Counted from the stretch's first letter, positions 1-6,974 are shown. The stretch: 11,401 nucleotides of DNA from Chloroflexota bacterium (GCA_010092775.1 JAADYZ010000384.1:1-11401); one strand, 5' to 3'. The notes: a model not told the origin generated them from the letters alone. Program-made: numbers and translations.

Positions 1-432
1 CCTATCGACCGCGAGCCGGAGGAGATTCTGGTCGATTTGGAGACGGGGCCCTACCGGCTGGGGGATTTCCAGCAGTTTCACCTCTCGCTTGATGCGGAAA
101 AAGGCTTCGACACCAACCCATTTTTGAACTACATCGCCTTGACCGAAGAAGTGGGTGAACTGGCGCGCGCCTTCAAACTAATGTGGTCACGCGAGAGTCG
201 CCTGCGAGCGGAGGGGCTTTCCTCCCAGGCCGCTCTACAAACGGCGATGGCCACCCATCGCGCCAAAATCCAGGAAGAACTGGCCGACTGCCTGGCCTAT
301 TTGTTCAAGCTGAGCAACTACGCCGGGATCGATCTCGAGCAAGCCTACCTGGAGAAGATGAATATCAATGCCCGCCGCATCTGGCAAGACAGCCGGGTCG
401 TCCGCGATGGACGTGAAGACGGCAGCTCCTAG
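1..432 (+). CDS. MazG-type nucleotide pyrophosphohydrolase, 5' partial
   Basis: The reading frame is open from the first base of the window to a TAG at 430-432, giving 143 visible residues. The core is the all-alpha MazG / NTP-PPase fold, which hydrolyses (d)NTPs to NMP and pyrophosphate and needs Mg2+. The metal-binding signature is visible: EEVGE at residues 49-53 of the visible part, then ELAD (ExxD) at 93-96. The helix ending NINARRIW is typical of the family's last helix. A TTG at 37 is a possible start, and a purine-rich GGAGGAG lies at 18-24, but the 12-nt spacing is long. The upstream residues (PIDREPEEILVDLE) keep a coding character, so the protein may begin outside the window or carry an extra N-terminal domain. 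The next gene is a deoxynucleoside kinase 16 bp downstream, which supports a role in dNTP-pool control. The family call is solid; the substrate is unknown. Confidence 0.82.
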   Translation, partial: PIDREPEEILVDLETGPYRLGDFQQFHLSLDAEKGFDTNPFLNYIALTEEVGELARAFKLMWSRESRLRAEGLSSQAALQTAMATHRAKIQEELADCLAYLFKLSNYAGIDLEQAYLEKMNINARRIWQDSRVVRDGREDGSS

Positions 433-448
433 TCATTGGAACAGCATC

Positions 449-1126
449 ATGACGACAACAAATCGGTTTATCGCTATTGCAGGCAATATCGGTGTGGGCA
501 AGAGTACCCTGACACGCCTCCTGGCGGAACGCCTGGGTTGGAAGCCCTTTTACGAGGCGGTTGATGACAACCCCTATCTCAGCGACTTCTATCAGGATAA
601 GGCCGCTTGGGGCTTTCATTCGCAGGTTTACTTCCTGACTCGCCGCTTGCAGCATCATCGCAGGCTCATGAGCTTCACCCGTCCAATTATCCAGGATCGC
701 ACCATATATGAGGACGCGGAAATTTTCGCTCGCAACCTCTATCAGCAGGGCCTGATGAATGAGCGCGATTATCGCAGCTATCGTGAACTGTACGAGACCA
801 TGGGGAGCTTCCTACAGCCGCCTGATCTGATCATTTACTTGCAGGCTGATATTGCGACGCTGCTCAAGCGGATCAGGATGCGAGGCCGCGACTACGAGCA
901 AGGCATCGAAGTCGCGTATCTGGGCCAACTCAACCGCCTGTATGAAGACTGGATTGACGCCTATCAACTCAGCCCAGTTCTGATCGTCCCAGCGGAACAC
1001 CTGGACTTCGTGGCACACAGTTCCCACCTCGATTTAATCGTCAAGAAGGTGGAAGACTTGCTCGACGGCAAGCTGCACGTCACCTTTCTTCCCGAAGAAC
1101 TCTCCAGAGTGACACGGGCTGCATAG
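449..1126 (+). CDS. Deoxynucleoside kinase (dAK/dGK/dCK-type family)
   Basis: Predicted 225-residue cytosolic P-loop kinase that phosphorylates deoxynucleosides to dNMPs in the salvage pathway. The Walker A motif GNIGVGKST lies about 10 residues from the start. Next come the substrate-pocket segment around FYEAVDDNPYL, the QVYFLTRRL helix, the catalytic/specificity stretch QDRTIYEDAEIFA (ERS/DRS-type motif), the lid arginines in LLKRIRMRGRDYEQ, and a C-terminal strand LIVPAEHLDF. Length matches bacterial members (about 205-230 aa). I chose ATG 449, with GGA at 438-440. The earlier in-frame ATG at 368 would overlap the MazG gene by 65 bp and add a tail without family character. The MazG neighbour suggests a shared mRNA. 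A strong hairpin begins at its stop codon. Sequence alone does not say whether dA, dG or dC is preferred. Confidence 0.9.
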   Translation: MTTTNRFIAIAGNIGVGKSTLTRLLAERLGWKPFYEAVDDNPYLSDFYQDKAAWGFHSQVYFLTRRLQHHRRLMSFTRPIIQDRTIYEDAEIFARNLYQQGLMNERDYRSYRELYETMGSFLQPPDLIIYLQADIATLLKRIRMRGRDYEQGIEVAYLGQLNRLYEDWIDAYQLSPVLIVPAEHLDFVAHSSHLDLIVKKVEDLLDGKLHVTFLPEELSRVTRAA

Positions 1127-1153
1127 GATGCGGCCATCTGTAGCCGCATCCTA
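1124..1153 (+). terminator. Perfect 11-bp hairpin overlapping the kinase stop codon
   Basis: The arm TAGGATGCGGC (1124-1134) is exactly complementary to GCCGCATCCTA (1143-1153), with an 8-nt loop. The stop codon of the kinase gene is the first three bases of the stem. No T-tract follows, so this is either a non-canonical terminator or a stabilising 3' end. By my rough estimate, fewer than one such perfect stem is expected by chance in a window this size. A weaker second stem (AGCGGCG 1153-1159 with CGCCGCT 1183-1189) follows directly. Confidence 0.6.
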
Positions 1154-1188
1154 GCGGCGTTCACCTGTGACTCGCTCCTGAGCGCCGC

Positions 1189-1217
1189 TTGTCCCTAATC
1201 TGGGGCCGTGCTACTAT
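1189..1217 (+). promoter_or_regulatory. Sigma70-like promoter for leaderless GNAT mRNA
   Basis: A -35-like TTGTCC (1189-1194) is followed by a 17-bp spacer and an extended -10, TGC TACTAT (TG at 1209-1210, hexamer 1212-1217). Exactly 7 nt separate the -10 from ATG 1225, which puts the expected transcription start at or within a base or two of the start codon. There is no Shine-Dalgarno sequence. The TTG at 1189 is therefore better read as part of the -35 box than as a start codon. Confidence 0.6.
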
Positions 1218-1224
1218 TCTGGAC

Positions 1225-2091
1225 ATGCCACTGCTGGATATCACCCTTGCCGCCGCTGATCTGCCTTCGCAGAGCGCCGTGATTCAGGCGATCAACGCGG
1301 CCTACGCCGATTACTACATCCCCCTTTCGCTGACTGACCATGCCTATCAAACCATCATTGAGCGCGAAACGGTCGATCTGACACGCTCCGTCGTCGCCAT
1401 ATTTCGGGGTCAGGTCATCGGGACCTGTCTACTCGGTGTACGAGATAATCGCGGCTGGGTTGGCGGCGTCGGGGTGATCCCACGCTACCAAGGTAAAGGC
1501 GTGGCGCGCAGCATGATGAAGCACTTGATCGAAAGCGCTCGCCAAGATGGCTTGACCAGCCTCCAGCTCGAGGTAGTCGAAGAGAACAATCGGGCGCGCA
1601 ATTTGTACGAGAGCCTTGGATTTGATTACACCTACCGGCTGCATGGCCTGGTAGCCAGCTCAAATCATCTGCACTTGAACGGCAGCGGACCCACGTCGTG
1701 CTACGAACCAGACGTAGCCAGTCTGATTGACGAGATGCAGCCCTTGGTCCGCACTCACCGACCCTGGCAGCGCGAAGAAAGCGCCCTGCGCTATGTGCAG
1801 CAAAACGCCCACGGACTTGCTCTGCGCCATCAAGAAAAGGACCGCTTGCTCTCAGCCTGTGTGTACCAGTCAGACGGATATCAGGTTGGCTTTGTCGACT
1901 GCGTGGCAGCTAACGCGCTCAGTGCGGTGGATTTGCTGGCTTCCGTCGTTCGACAACATCCGGATGCACGTTACTCCTATTTGAACGTCTCGGACAACGA
2001 TCCTTTCTTACCGATCTTGCAACAAGTGGGGTTTCAACCCTACATCTTCCAGCTTGAGATGCTGCTCAATCTAAACGAGGATACTCCTTGA
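1225..2091 (+). CDS. GNAT-family N-acetyltransferase with a second, degenerate GNAT-like half
   Basis: Predicted 288-residue cytosolic acyl-CoA-dependent transferase. The N-terminal half is a clear GNAT domain. After AIFRGQVIGTCLLGV come motif A with the acetyl-CoA loop (GVGVIPRYQGKGVARSMM, the Q/RxxGxG/A signature), the strand LQLEVVEENN, and motif B (NNRARNLYESLGF). The C-terminal half (about residue 150 on) has no clear CoA loop, but it ends in a GNAT-like strand and motif (PILQQVGFQPYIFQLEM). This suggests a tandem GNAT in which the second unit is degenerate. Start ATG 1225 is preferred over TTG 1189 because a promoter with correct spacing occupies 1189-1217. The stop overlaps the start of the downstream lipoprotein gene, so the two are probably co-transcribed and translationally coupled. 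The acceptor substrate cannot be predicted. Confidence 0.86.
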   Translation: MPLLDITLAAADLPSQSAVIQAINAAYADYYIPLSLTDHAYQTIIERETVDLTRSVVAIFRGQVIGTCLLGVRDNRGWVGGVGVIPRYQGKGVARSMMKHLIESARQDGLTSLQLEVVEENNRARNLYESLGFDYTYRLHGLVASSNHLHLNGSGPTSCYEPDVASLIDEMQPLVRTHRPWQREESALRYVQQNAHGLALRHQEKDRLLSACVYQSDGYQVGFVDCVAANALSAVDLLASVVRQHPDARYSYLNVSDNDPFLPILQQVGFQPYIFQLEMLLNLNEDTP

Positions 2092-3851
2092 ACCGTCATA
2101 GCCTGCTGATGGGTGGACTGCTCGCCCTGCTCCTGCTCAGTGCCTGCCAGCCTAGCCCAAGCCCAACGCTCTTACCCAGCCCCGACGTGACTGAAGAGGA
2201 GGAGCCAACCGTCGCGGTCGAACCAAGCGTCGCGCCAACGCTGCCACCCGAACCGATCGTGGCACGCATCAACCTGGAGCGCTCGCCTGTCTCGATCGAT
2301 CCAACGCTGGTAGCGGCTGGCGATGCGGTCGGTAACGACCTGGTGGAGGCGTTTTTCGTTGGTCTGACCCAAGTTGATCTGGATACAGGCGAGATTCTCC
2401 CGATGTTGGCAACCGAGTGGGAGGCGACCGACCGGGACGGGCTAATCTGGGAGATTAGCCTGCGTGATGACGTCTACTGGGTATCGATTGATGCCGATAC
2501 GAACGAGTTCGTGCAGCAGCGGCGGGTCATTGCCGACGACGTGCTGGCGGCGATTACACGGGCCTGCCGCGCCGACAGTGGCGCGCCCCTGTTTCAAGGC
2601 GCACTGATCATCGCGGGCTGTCGAGAAGTTCGGGCGAGCAACCCGGCCACCCTGACCGATGAAGACATCGTGGCCACCCTGGGCGTCAGCATTCTGGCGG
2701 AGTCCAGCCTGGAGATTCGACTGGCTGAGCCGGTCGGCTATTTGCCCTCGGTATTGGCAATGCCTCTCCTTCGCCCCATCCCACACGATCAAGTCGGCCC
2801 CGACTGGACTTTACCCGCTAATCTGTGGGTCAGTGGGGCCTTTGTGCCCCAGCCCACCATTGCGCCACAAGAGGGTTATCGGCTGCTGGCGAACCCCTTC
2901 TGGCCTTTCGAACGGATGGGGAATATCGACGTGCTTGAGGTCAGCTTTGGTCGTCCCGATGATGCCTTTGGGGCCTTCATGAATGGCGAGCTTGACCTGG
3001 CCCCCATCCCACCCGGCGAGATCAATCCAGGCTTCTTCGCCTCAAATGGGGCCTACCAACGGGTGGCTCGACCGGTGACCACGATACTGATCCCTCAGGC
3101 GGAAGTCCCGCCCTTTGACGACCCACAGATTGGCCTGGCGCTGTCGCTGGCCATTGATCGAGCCGCATTGATCGAGCAGGTGCTCGAAGCAGAGGGGCAA
3201 GGCACAGGGCTACCTGCCGTACAAATTGCGCCGCCGGGCACACCTGCCCTGCAAGTCTTCGATGAGAGTGGCTACGATCCAGAGCAGGCGCGGATCCTAC
3301 TGCGTGAGGGCGGCTATAACAATTGTCTGGGACTGCCGCCCACCACCATTCTGATCGATGAGACGCCGCTCAGCCGCAGGATCGCTGAGGTACTACGTGA
3401 CATGTGGCTGGCTGAGTTGAACTGCGTTGAGCGCTTCCGAATTGAAGAGCGCCCCTTCAGCGAGGTGCAAGACACGCTGTTGGCGCCGCCGCCGCTCTTC
3501 TCCTTCCCACGCCCGGGTTTGGCTGTTTTGAATTGGCAGGCCGACATCCTGGATGCGCACCACTGGTATGCCGATGTCTTCGGCTGTCAAGCCTTATTCC
3601 CCAGCGCCTATCTGGATCAGAGCCGCCCTTGCACCGAGGTTGATGAGTTGGTCATGACTGCCGCTCGCACACCGGATCAAGACGCTCGCTTCGACCTGTA
3701 CGATCAGATTCAGGCTGATATGTTTGGCTCCTCCGGTGAGATGCCTGTGATCCCACTGTATCACTTCGCCCGCCCTCTGGCTGCCGAGGACGGGATCACC
3801 CTGCCCCCGGGTGGTCCATTGCGCTTCGTCGAATGGACGCTCAGTCCCTAG
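2088..3851 (+). CDS. ABC transporter solute-binding lipoprotein, family 5 (peptide/nickel-type)
   Basis: Predicted 587-residue secreted lipoprotein resembling DppA/OppA-type binding proteins. The signal peptide has a basic n-region (NRH), a leucine-rich core and lipobox LSAC, with the lipidated Cys at residue 20. An acidic, Pro-rich tether follows. The mature part shows the SBP_bac_5 order: an early strand with SIDPTLV, LVEAFFVGLTQVDLDTGEILP and LATEWEA, the 'excluded ligand' strands, and later LSLAIDRAALIEQVL. Six cysteines remain in the mature protein, spaced as three likely pairs, so disulfides are plausible. Start TTG 2088 is supported by GAGG at 2077-2080 with 7-nt spacing and by a proper basic n-region; ATG 2109 would lose it. 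TTG overlaps the preceding TGA (TTGA), implying coupling to the GNAT gene. No permease or ATPase gene is nearby, so it may be an orphan binding protein. Confidence 0.85.
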   Translation: MNRHSLLMGGLLALLLLSACQPSPSPTLLPSPDVTEEEEPTVAVEPSVAPTLPPEPIVARINLERSPVSIDPTLVAAGDAVGNDLVEAFFVGLTQVDLDTGEILPMLATEWEATDRDGLIWEISLRDDVYWVSIDADTNEFVQQRRVIADDVLAAITRACRADSGAPLFQGALIIAGCREVRASNPATLTDEDIVATLGVSILAESSLEIRLAEPVGYLPSVLAMPLLRPIPHDQVGPDWTLPANLWVSGAFVPQPTIAPQEGYRLLANPFWPFERMGNIDVLEVSFGRPDDAFGAFMNGELDLAPIPPGEINPGFFASNGAYQRVARPVTTILIPQAEVPPFDDPQIGLALSLAIDRAALIEQVLEAEGQGTGLPAVQIAPPGTPALQVFDESGYDPEQARILLREGGYNNCLGLPPTTILIDETPLSRRIAEVLRDMWLAELNCVERFRIEERPFSEVQDTLLAPPPLFSFPRPGLAVLNWQADILDAHHWYADVFGCQALFPSAYLDQSRPCTEVDELVMTAARTPDQDARFDLYDQIQADMFGSSGEMPVIPLYHFARPLAAEDGITLPPGGPLRFVEWTLSP

Positions 3852-3862
3852 GCCAGAGCGCC

Positions 3863-3892
3863 TTGAGGGTCTGATTTCCGACATGCTATACT
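3863..3892 (+). promoter_or_regulatory. Sigma70-like promoter for leaderless lipoprotein mRNA
   Basis: TTGAGG (3863-3868) serves as a -35, followed by an 18-bp spacer and an extended -10, TGC TATACT (TG 3884-3885, hexamer 3887-3892). Seven nt then lead to ATG 3900, the same geometry as upstream of the GNAT gene at 1225. The start codon is fixed independently by the signal peptide, so a leaderless transcript is a firm prediction. No Shine-Dalgarno at usable spacing is present (GGCAGG abuts the ATG). Confidence 0.65.
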
Positions 3893-3899
3893 GGCAGGC

Positions 3900-5399
3900 A
3901 TGAACCAGCTTCGTCGTTCTCGCAGCGCTTTCCTTGTCGCCCTCGTCAGCCTGATTGGCGCGATAGCTGCCTGCATTGGCAGTTCACCGGCCCCGTCCAA
4001 TCAAGACCCAGTGGTGGGCGACTTCACCACTGCTACGCCCGGTGGCAGCATTTCCGTGTGGCTGCTTACGCCCCAAACCGCGCTACCTGGCCAGGGCGGC
4101 GAGCCTATCGGGCCGGTGGCCACAGCGACGGCAGCGGCTGCTCTGGCGGCGACCGAGACGGCCATCGCGGTGGAACCCAGCCCGACGTCCGAAGGCGTGG
4201 TCAACGAGGCTGCACGCTGCCCAGAAGCCGGGACACCCAACCTCCCTGTCAATCCACCGCCCTTCAGCCAGTTTGCCACCACCATCGTCGAGTACCTGTC
4301 AGCGGGCGGCGCACCAAGCATCCTGGAAGCCTCGCTGCGCAACTGGGGCGCTCTGAACGATCGCGGTGGTTTGGTGCGTAGTGACCGCGACTTCACAGCG
4401 GATGGTGTCCCTGAGGTTTTCGTGGTGGCCTTGGACCCCGAACGCAGCGACTCCAATCCGCAGCCCGGTGATATGTTCATCTACACCTGCGATGACGGGG
4501 CCTACCGGCTCATTTTCCAGGCAGGTTATGCCATTGATCGCGGAGCACCGGTGATCATCTCAGCAGATGACCTCAACGGCGACCTACAAAACGACATGGT
4601 CTACAGCACGATCTCCTGTGATGTGCGGGCCTGCTTCCTGGCGGTACAGGCCATCACCTGGCAAAGCAGCCTCTCCAGTTTCGACCGCTTGATCCGCGAA
4701 GATGTAGAAGTGCCTAACGCAGAGGTCTTTGTTGGCTCGGTCGATGAGGACCCTTTGCAGGAGATTGTGATGGTCAGCGGGCAAATCGAGAGTGTGCAAG
4801 CCGGTCCACAGCGGCCCATGACCACCACCTGGAAATGGGACGGTGAGCAGTTCGTGGTGGCGCGCATCGACGTGGCCGACCCGGAATATCGCGTTCATGC
4901 GCTGCACGACGCGGATGATGCTTTTAATGTCGGCGGCTATCAAGAGGCAATCCTGCGCTATGAAGATGTGATCCGCAATGAGGACTACCTCAGTTGGACC
5001 TACTTCAACGAGACAATCTTTCTGCGCGCCTATGCGATTTTCCGCATCATGCTGGCCCAGTCAGCCAGCGGCGATCTCGCCGCCGCCGAGACAACCTACA
5101 GCTTCATGCAAGGCCAGTATGAGTCGCAGCCCTTGCCGACTACCACACCCAGCGAAGGCACTCCGGCCGTCACACCAACACCGACCGCCACACCATTGGT
5201 GGGCCCAATCGATGGCTTTTCCTTTTGGCAAATGGCCGACCTCTTCTGGAACGACTTCTCCATCAATCGGGACTTACCGCGTGCCTGTAGTCTGGTGGTC
5301 AATTTCGCCCGCTCGAATCCTGGCTCCTTTGAAGTGCTGAACAGCTTCGGCTACTCCAACCGCGAGTATGTCGCACGCGACCTCTGCCCGTTCGAATAA
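3900..5399 (+). CDS. Lipoprotein with FG-GAP/VCBS-like calcium loops and a TPR-like C-terminal part
   Basis: Predicted 499-residue secreted lipoprotein of unknown function. The signal peptide has n-region MNQLRRSRS, a hydrophobic core and lipobox IAAC (Cys25). A Pro/Thr/Ala-rich tether runs to about residue 105. Three acidic loops of the D-x-[DN]-x-D type follow at D164 (DFTADGVPE), D224 (DLNGDLQND) and D282 (less perfect, DEDPLQE). Their 60- and 58-residue spacing suits beta-propeller blades of the FG-GAP/VCBS kind. From about residue 330 a helical segment (GGYQEAILRYEDVI and GDLAAAETTYSFM) looks TPR-like. It is interrupted by a second Thr/Pro linker (residues about 415-435) before a conserved-looking, Cys-containing C-terminus. 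The mature part has six Cys besides the lipid Cys. It is probably displayed on the cell surface, but ligand and partners are unknown. It has its own promoter. Confidence 0.75.
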   Translation: MNQLRRSRSAFLVALVSLIGAIAACIGSSPAPSNQDPVVGDFTTATPGGSISVWLLTPQTALPGQGGEPIGPVATATAAAALAATETAIAVEPSPTSEGVVNEAARCPEAGTPNLPVNPPPFSQFATTIVEYLSAGGAPSILEASLRNWGALNDRGGLVRSDRDFTADGVPEVFVVALDPERSDSNPQPGDMFIYTCDDGAYRLIFQAGYAIDRGAPVIISADDLNGDLQNDMVYSTISCDVRACFLAVQAITWQSSLSSFDRLIREDVEVPNAEVFVGSVDEDPLQEIVMVSGQIESVQAGPQRPMTTTWKWDGEQFVVARIDVADPEYRVHALHDADDAFNVGGYQEAILRYEDVIRNEDYLSWTYFNETIFLRAYAIFRIMLAQSASGDLAAAETTYSFMQGQYESQPLPTTTPSEGTPAVTPTPTATPLVGPIDGFSFWQMADLFWNDFSINRDLPRACSLVVNFARSNPGSFEVLNSFGYSNREYVARDLCPFE

Positions 5400-5406
5400 A
5401 CCAACC

Positions 5407-5421
5407 CTCCAACAATTGGAG
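5407..5421 (+). terminator. Short hairpin after the lipoprotein gene
   Basis: CTCCAA (5407-5412) pairs with TTGGAG (5416-5421) across a CAA loop, 7 nt after the TAA stop. The stem is only 6 bp and no T-tract follows, so terminator function is tentative. Confidence 0.3.
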
Positions 5422-5443
5422 AGGCGTCCCGGAGTACATTCGG

Positions 5444-5449
5444 TATGAT
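5444..5449 (+). promoter_or_regulatory. Possible -10 box for the DUF4013 gene, flanked by an inverted repeat
   Basis: TATGAT (5444-5449) is a good -10 match, but I see no convincing -35 at 16-18 bp. The box lies inside a 6-bp inverted repeat (CGTCCC 5425-5430 and GGGACG 5455-5460), which could be a regulator site or chance. A start near 5456 would give a leader of about 38 nt with GGAGAG at 5478-5483 before ATG 5494. Confidence 0.35.
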
Positions 5450-5493
5450 AGATAGGGACGAGTTAACCCTTCAGACTGGAGAGTGTGGCCCTC

Positions 5494-6279
5494 ATGCGTG
5501 TAGATGGCGATTTACTGACCTTTCCCTTTCGTGACCCTGAATGGCAGAAGCGTTTCCTGATCGGATCTGCGATTGGCTTAGGCGCCATCATCTTCTTTCC
5601 GGTGATCTTTCTGATCACAGGCTATCAACTGCGTGCGATGCGCAACACGATTCACGGCGGCGATCCGGCTTTGCCCGATTGGGACGATGTCGGCAGCCTG
5701 TTGATTGATGGGCTCAAGATGTTTTTGGTGAGCTTCGTCTATTTGCTGCCGGTATTTATCCTGGTCATTGGCATGTACGTTCTCATGCTTGCTCTGGGAT
5801 TTGGGGTGTTCGGACTGGTCGCTGCGCTGGCGGAAGATCCAACGGTTATCGCGGTCGGACTGCCCTTTGCCTTCCCACTCTTCATCGCTGCCTTTGTGCT
5901 TGTTGGGGGCCTCACAACAATCCTATCCTTGTTTCTGGTCTTCATGAGCATGGTCGCCGTAACCCGTATGCTAGCCCACGATGACCTGAGCGCAGCCTTT
6001 GATTTCCGTGAAGTATGGGGGCTGTTACGCCAGGGCTTCAAGTATTATCTGATCGCTTTTGTGGTGCAGTACGGCCTGGGATTAGCAATCGGCGTACTAT
6101 TGCAGTTCCTGTCTCTCACTATCATTCTCATCTGTTTAATGCCATTCCTGACCGGGGTTGTCCAGATGTATGTTGGTTTGATGAGTGGCACCCTCTTCGG
6201 CATGGCCTATCACCAGACACAGACCAACCCGGTTGGCACAAACGCCGCGCCCGCTCCGAGTGAGCCTGCTTCAGTGTAG
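5494..6279 (+). CDS. DUF4013 polytopic membrane protein
   Basis: Predicted 261-residue integral membrane protein matching the DUF4013 pattern. A short cytosolic N-terminus contains FPFRDPEWQKRFLIG, followed by a first long hydrophobic helix and a conserved-looking loop, GYQLRAMRNTIHGGDPALPDWDD. Further hydrophobic segments lie around residues 70-110, 125-165 and 190-235, about six membrane spans in all. The tail is a short Pro/Ala-rich cytosolic stretch. I chose ATG 5494 because GGAGAG (5478-5483) is 10 nt upstream; the in-frame GTG at 5485 would leave the same site only 1 nt away. Function is unknown for the family, and the neighbours do not form an obvious pathway with it. It is convergent with the SET gene. 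Confidence 0.83.
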   Translation: MRVDGDLLTFPFRDPEWQKRFLIGSAIGLGAIIFFPVIFLITGYQLRAMRNTIHGGDPALPDWDDVGSLLIDGLKMFLVSFVYLLPVFILVIGMYVLMLALGFGVFGLVAALAEDPTVIAVGLPFAFPLFIAAFVLVGGLTTILSLFLVFMSMVAVTRMLAHDDLSAAFDFREVWGLLRQGFKYYLIAFVVQYGLGLAIGVLLQFLSLTIILICLMPFLTGVVQMYVGLMSGTLFGMAYHQTQTNPVGTNAAPAPSEPASV

Positions 6280-6316
6280 GACAAAGCTCGAATACGCATT
6301 GACGGCATAAGCCAAG

Positions 6317-6347
6317 GAGCTGGCATAATCGAGTGGGTTACCAGCTC
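6317..6347. terminator. Weak inverted repeat between convergent DUF4013 and SET genes
   Basis: GAGCTGG (6317-6323) pairs with CCAGCTC (6341-6347) across a 17-nt loop. The second arm lies in the last codons of the minus-strand SET gene. There is no T-tract on either side. It may act as a shared terminator for the two converging genes, but 7-bp arms with a long loop are close to chance. Confidence 0.25.
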
Positions 6348-6922
6348 ATTCGAGTCTTGGGTTGGGGCAAGCTGACTCGGAGCGGGCGCTGAGCTTCAAC
6401 CTGGAGTTGGTGGCGTAGGCGGTCGATGCGGCGCTGGAGATAGGGCGAGAAATAACCCGCGTAGCGCTCCCACAAGTCGGGGCGCTGCCAGTCGTTTCCG
6501 GTCACACGCTGGCGGCAGTTGGGCGTCCCGCAGGCACATTCGAACTCATCATAAGGATCACCGTCAGACATAGCGTAGTCAAAGGTGATCTCTTCGCCCG
6601 CCGCAATGTCGCGCATGGCAACTAAACCGATTTGGCCGGAAAGACCCGCATTAGGTGTGCAGGAATGATTCACCCAATCCGCCGGATTATCTAAGCCCTG
6701 TGGGACGAGATAAAGCCCCTCCTCAACTTGAAGACTCAAACTGCGCTGCTTTGGCGAAAGCGCATCAAACTCAACCTGACTGTGAATTGCACCACCCCAC
6801 ATCACCAGCAAGTCACCTGCTTGAATGGGCTTGGCGGCAAAGACGGCGCGCCCCCCTTTCTCAGGCACGTCACATCCAATCAGCGATGAAGCAAAGTAAG
6901 AATCGTGCGGAAGTTGGTCCAC
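6338..6922 (-). CDS. SET-domain protein (putative protein-lysine methyltransferase)
   Basis: Predicted 194-residue S-adenosylmethionine-dependent methyltransferase of the bacterial SET family. Numbering from GTG 6922, the domain runs from the GGRAVFAAKPIQAGD segment (residues 23-37) through the cofactor/knot signature NHSCTPN (85-91) and ITFDYA (112-117, with the catalytic-type Tyr). The post-SET zinc cluster follows as CAC then C (129, 131, 136). The frame stays open to an ATG at 7021, adding 33 residues. I prefer GTG 6922 because AGAGGGA (6930-6936) sits 7 nt upstream and a good promoter lies inside the extension at 6975-7002. The methylated substrate is unknown; the gene is transcribed divergently from thiamine pyrophosphokinase. 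The family call is secure, the start less so. Confidence 0.87.
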   Translation of the reverse strand: MDQLPHDSYFASSLIGCDVPEKGGRAVFAAKPIQAGDLLVMWGGAIHSQVEFDALSPKQRSLSLQVEEGLYLVPQGLDNPADWVNHSCTPNAGLSGQIGLVAMRDIAAGEEITFDYAMSDGDPYDEFECACGTPNCRQRVTGNDWQRPDLWERYAGYFSPYLQRRIDRLRHQLQVEAQRPLRVSLPQPKTRMSW

Positions 6923-6974
6923 GGCAGGGTCCCTCTTGGCCCGGTTGAGGTCATGATCAATATAAACAGCGCAG

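Noticed and set aside
368..448. Longer start (ATG 368) for the deoxynucleoside kinase
   Set aside because: It overlaps the MazG gene by 65 bp, adds residues without family character, and ATG 449 directly precedes the Walker A region at normal distance.
1153..1189. Second hairpin (AGCGGCG / CGCCGCT) after the kinase gene
   Set aside because: Seven-bp arms with a 23-nt loop are near chance expectation and there is no T-tract; not listed as a separate feature.
4001..4480. 159-codon minus-strand frame opposite the second lipoprotein
   Set aside because: Low-complexity Gly/Ser/Val composition is explained by the antisense of a Pro/Thr-rich linker.
5130..5195. Possible tandem DNA repeat or CRISPR-like array in a Thr/Pro-coding stretch
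   Set aside because: It is an imperfect low-complexity protein linker with no conserved repeat unit or spacers.
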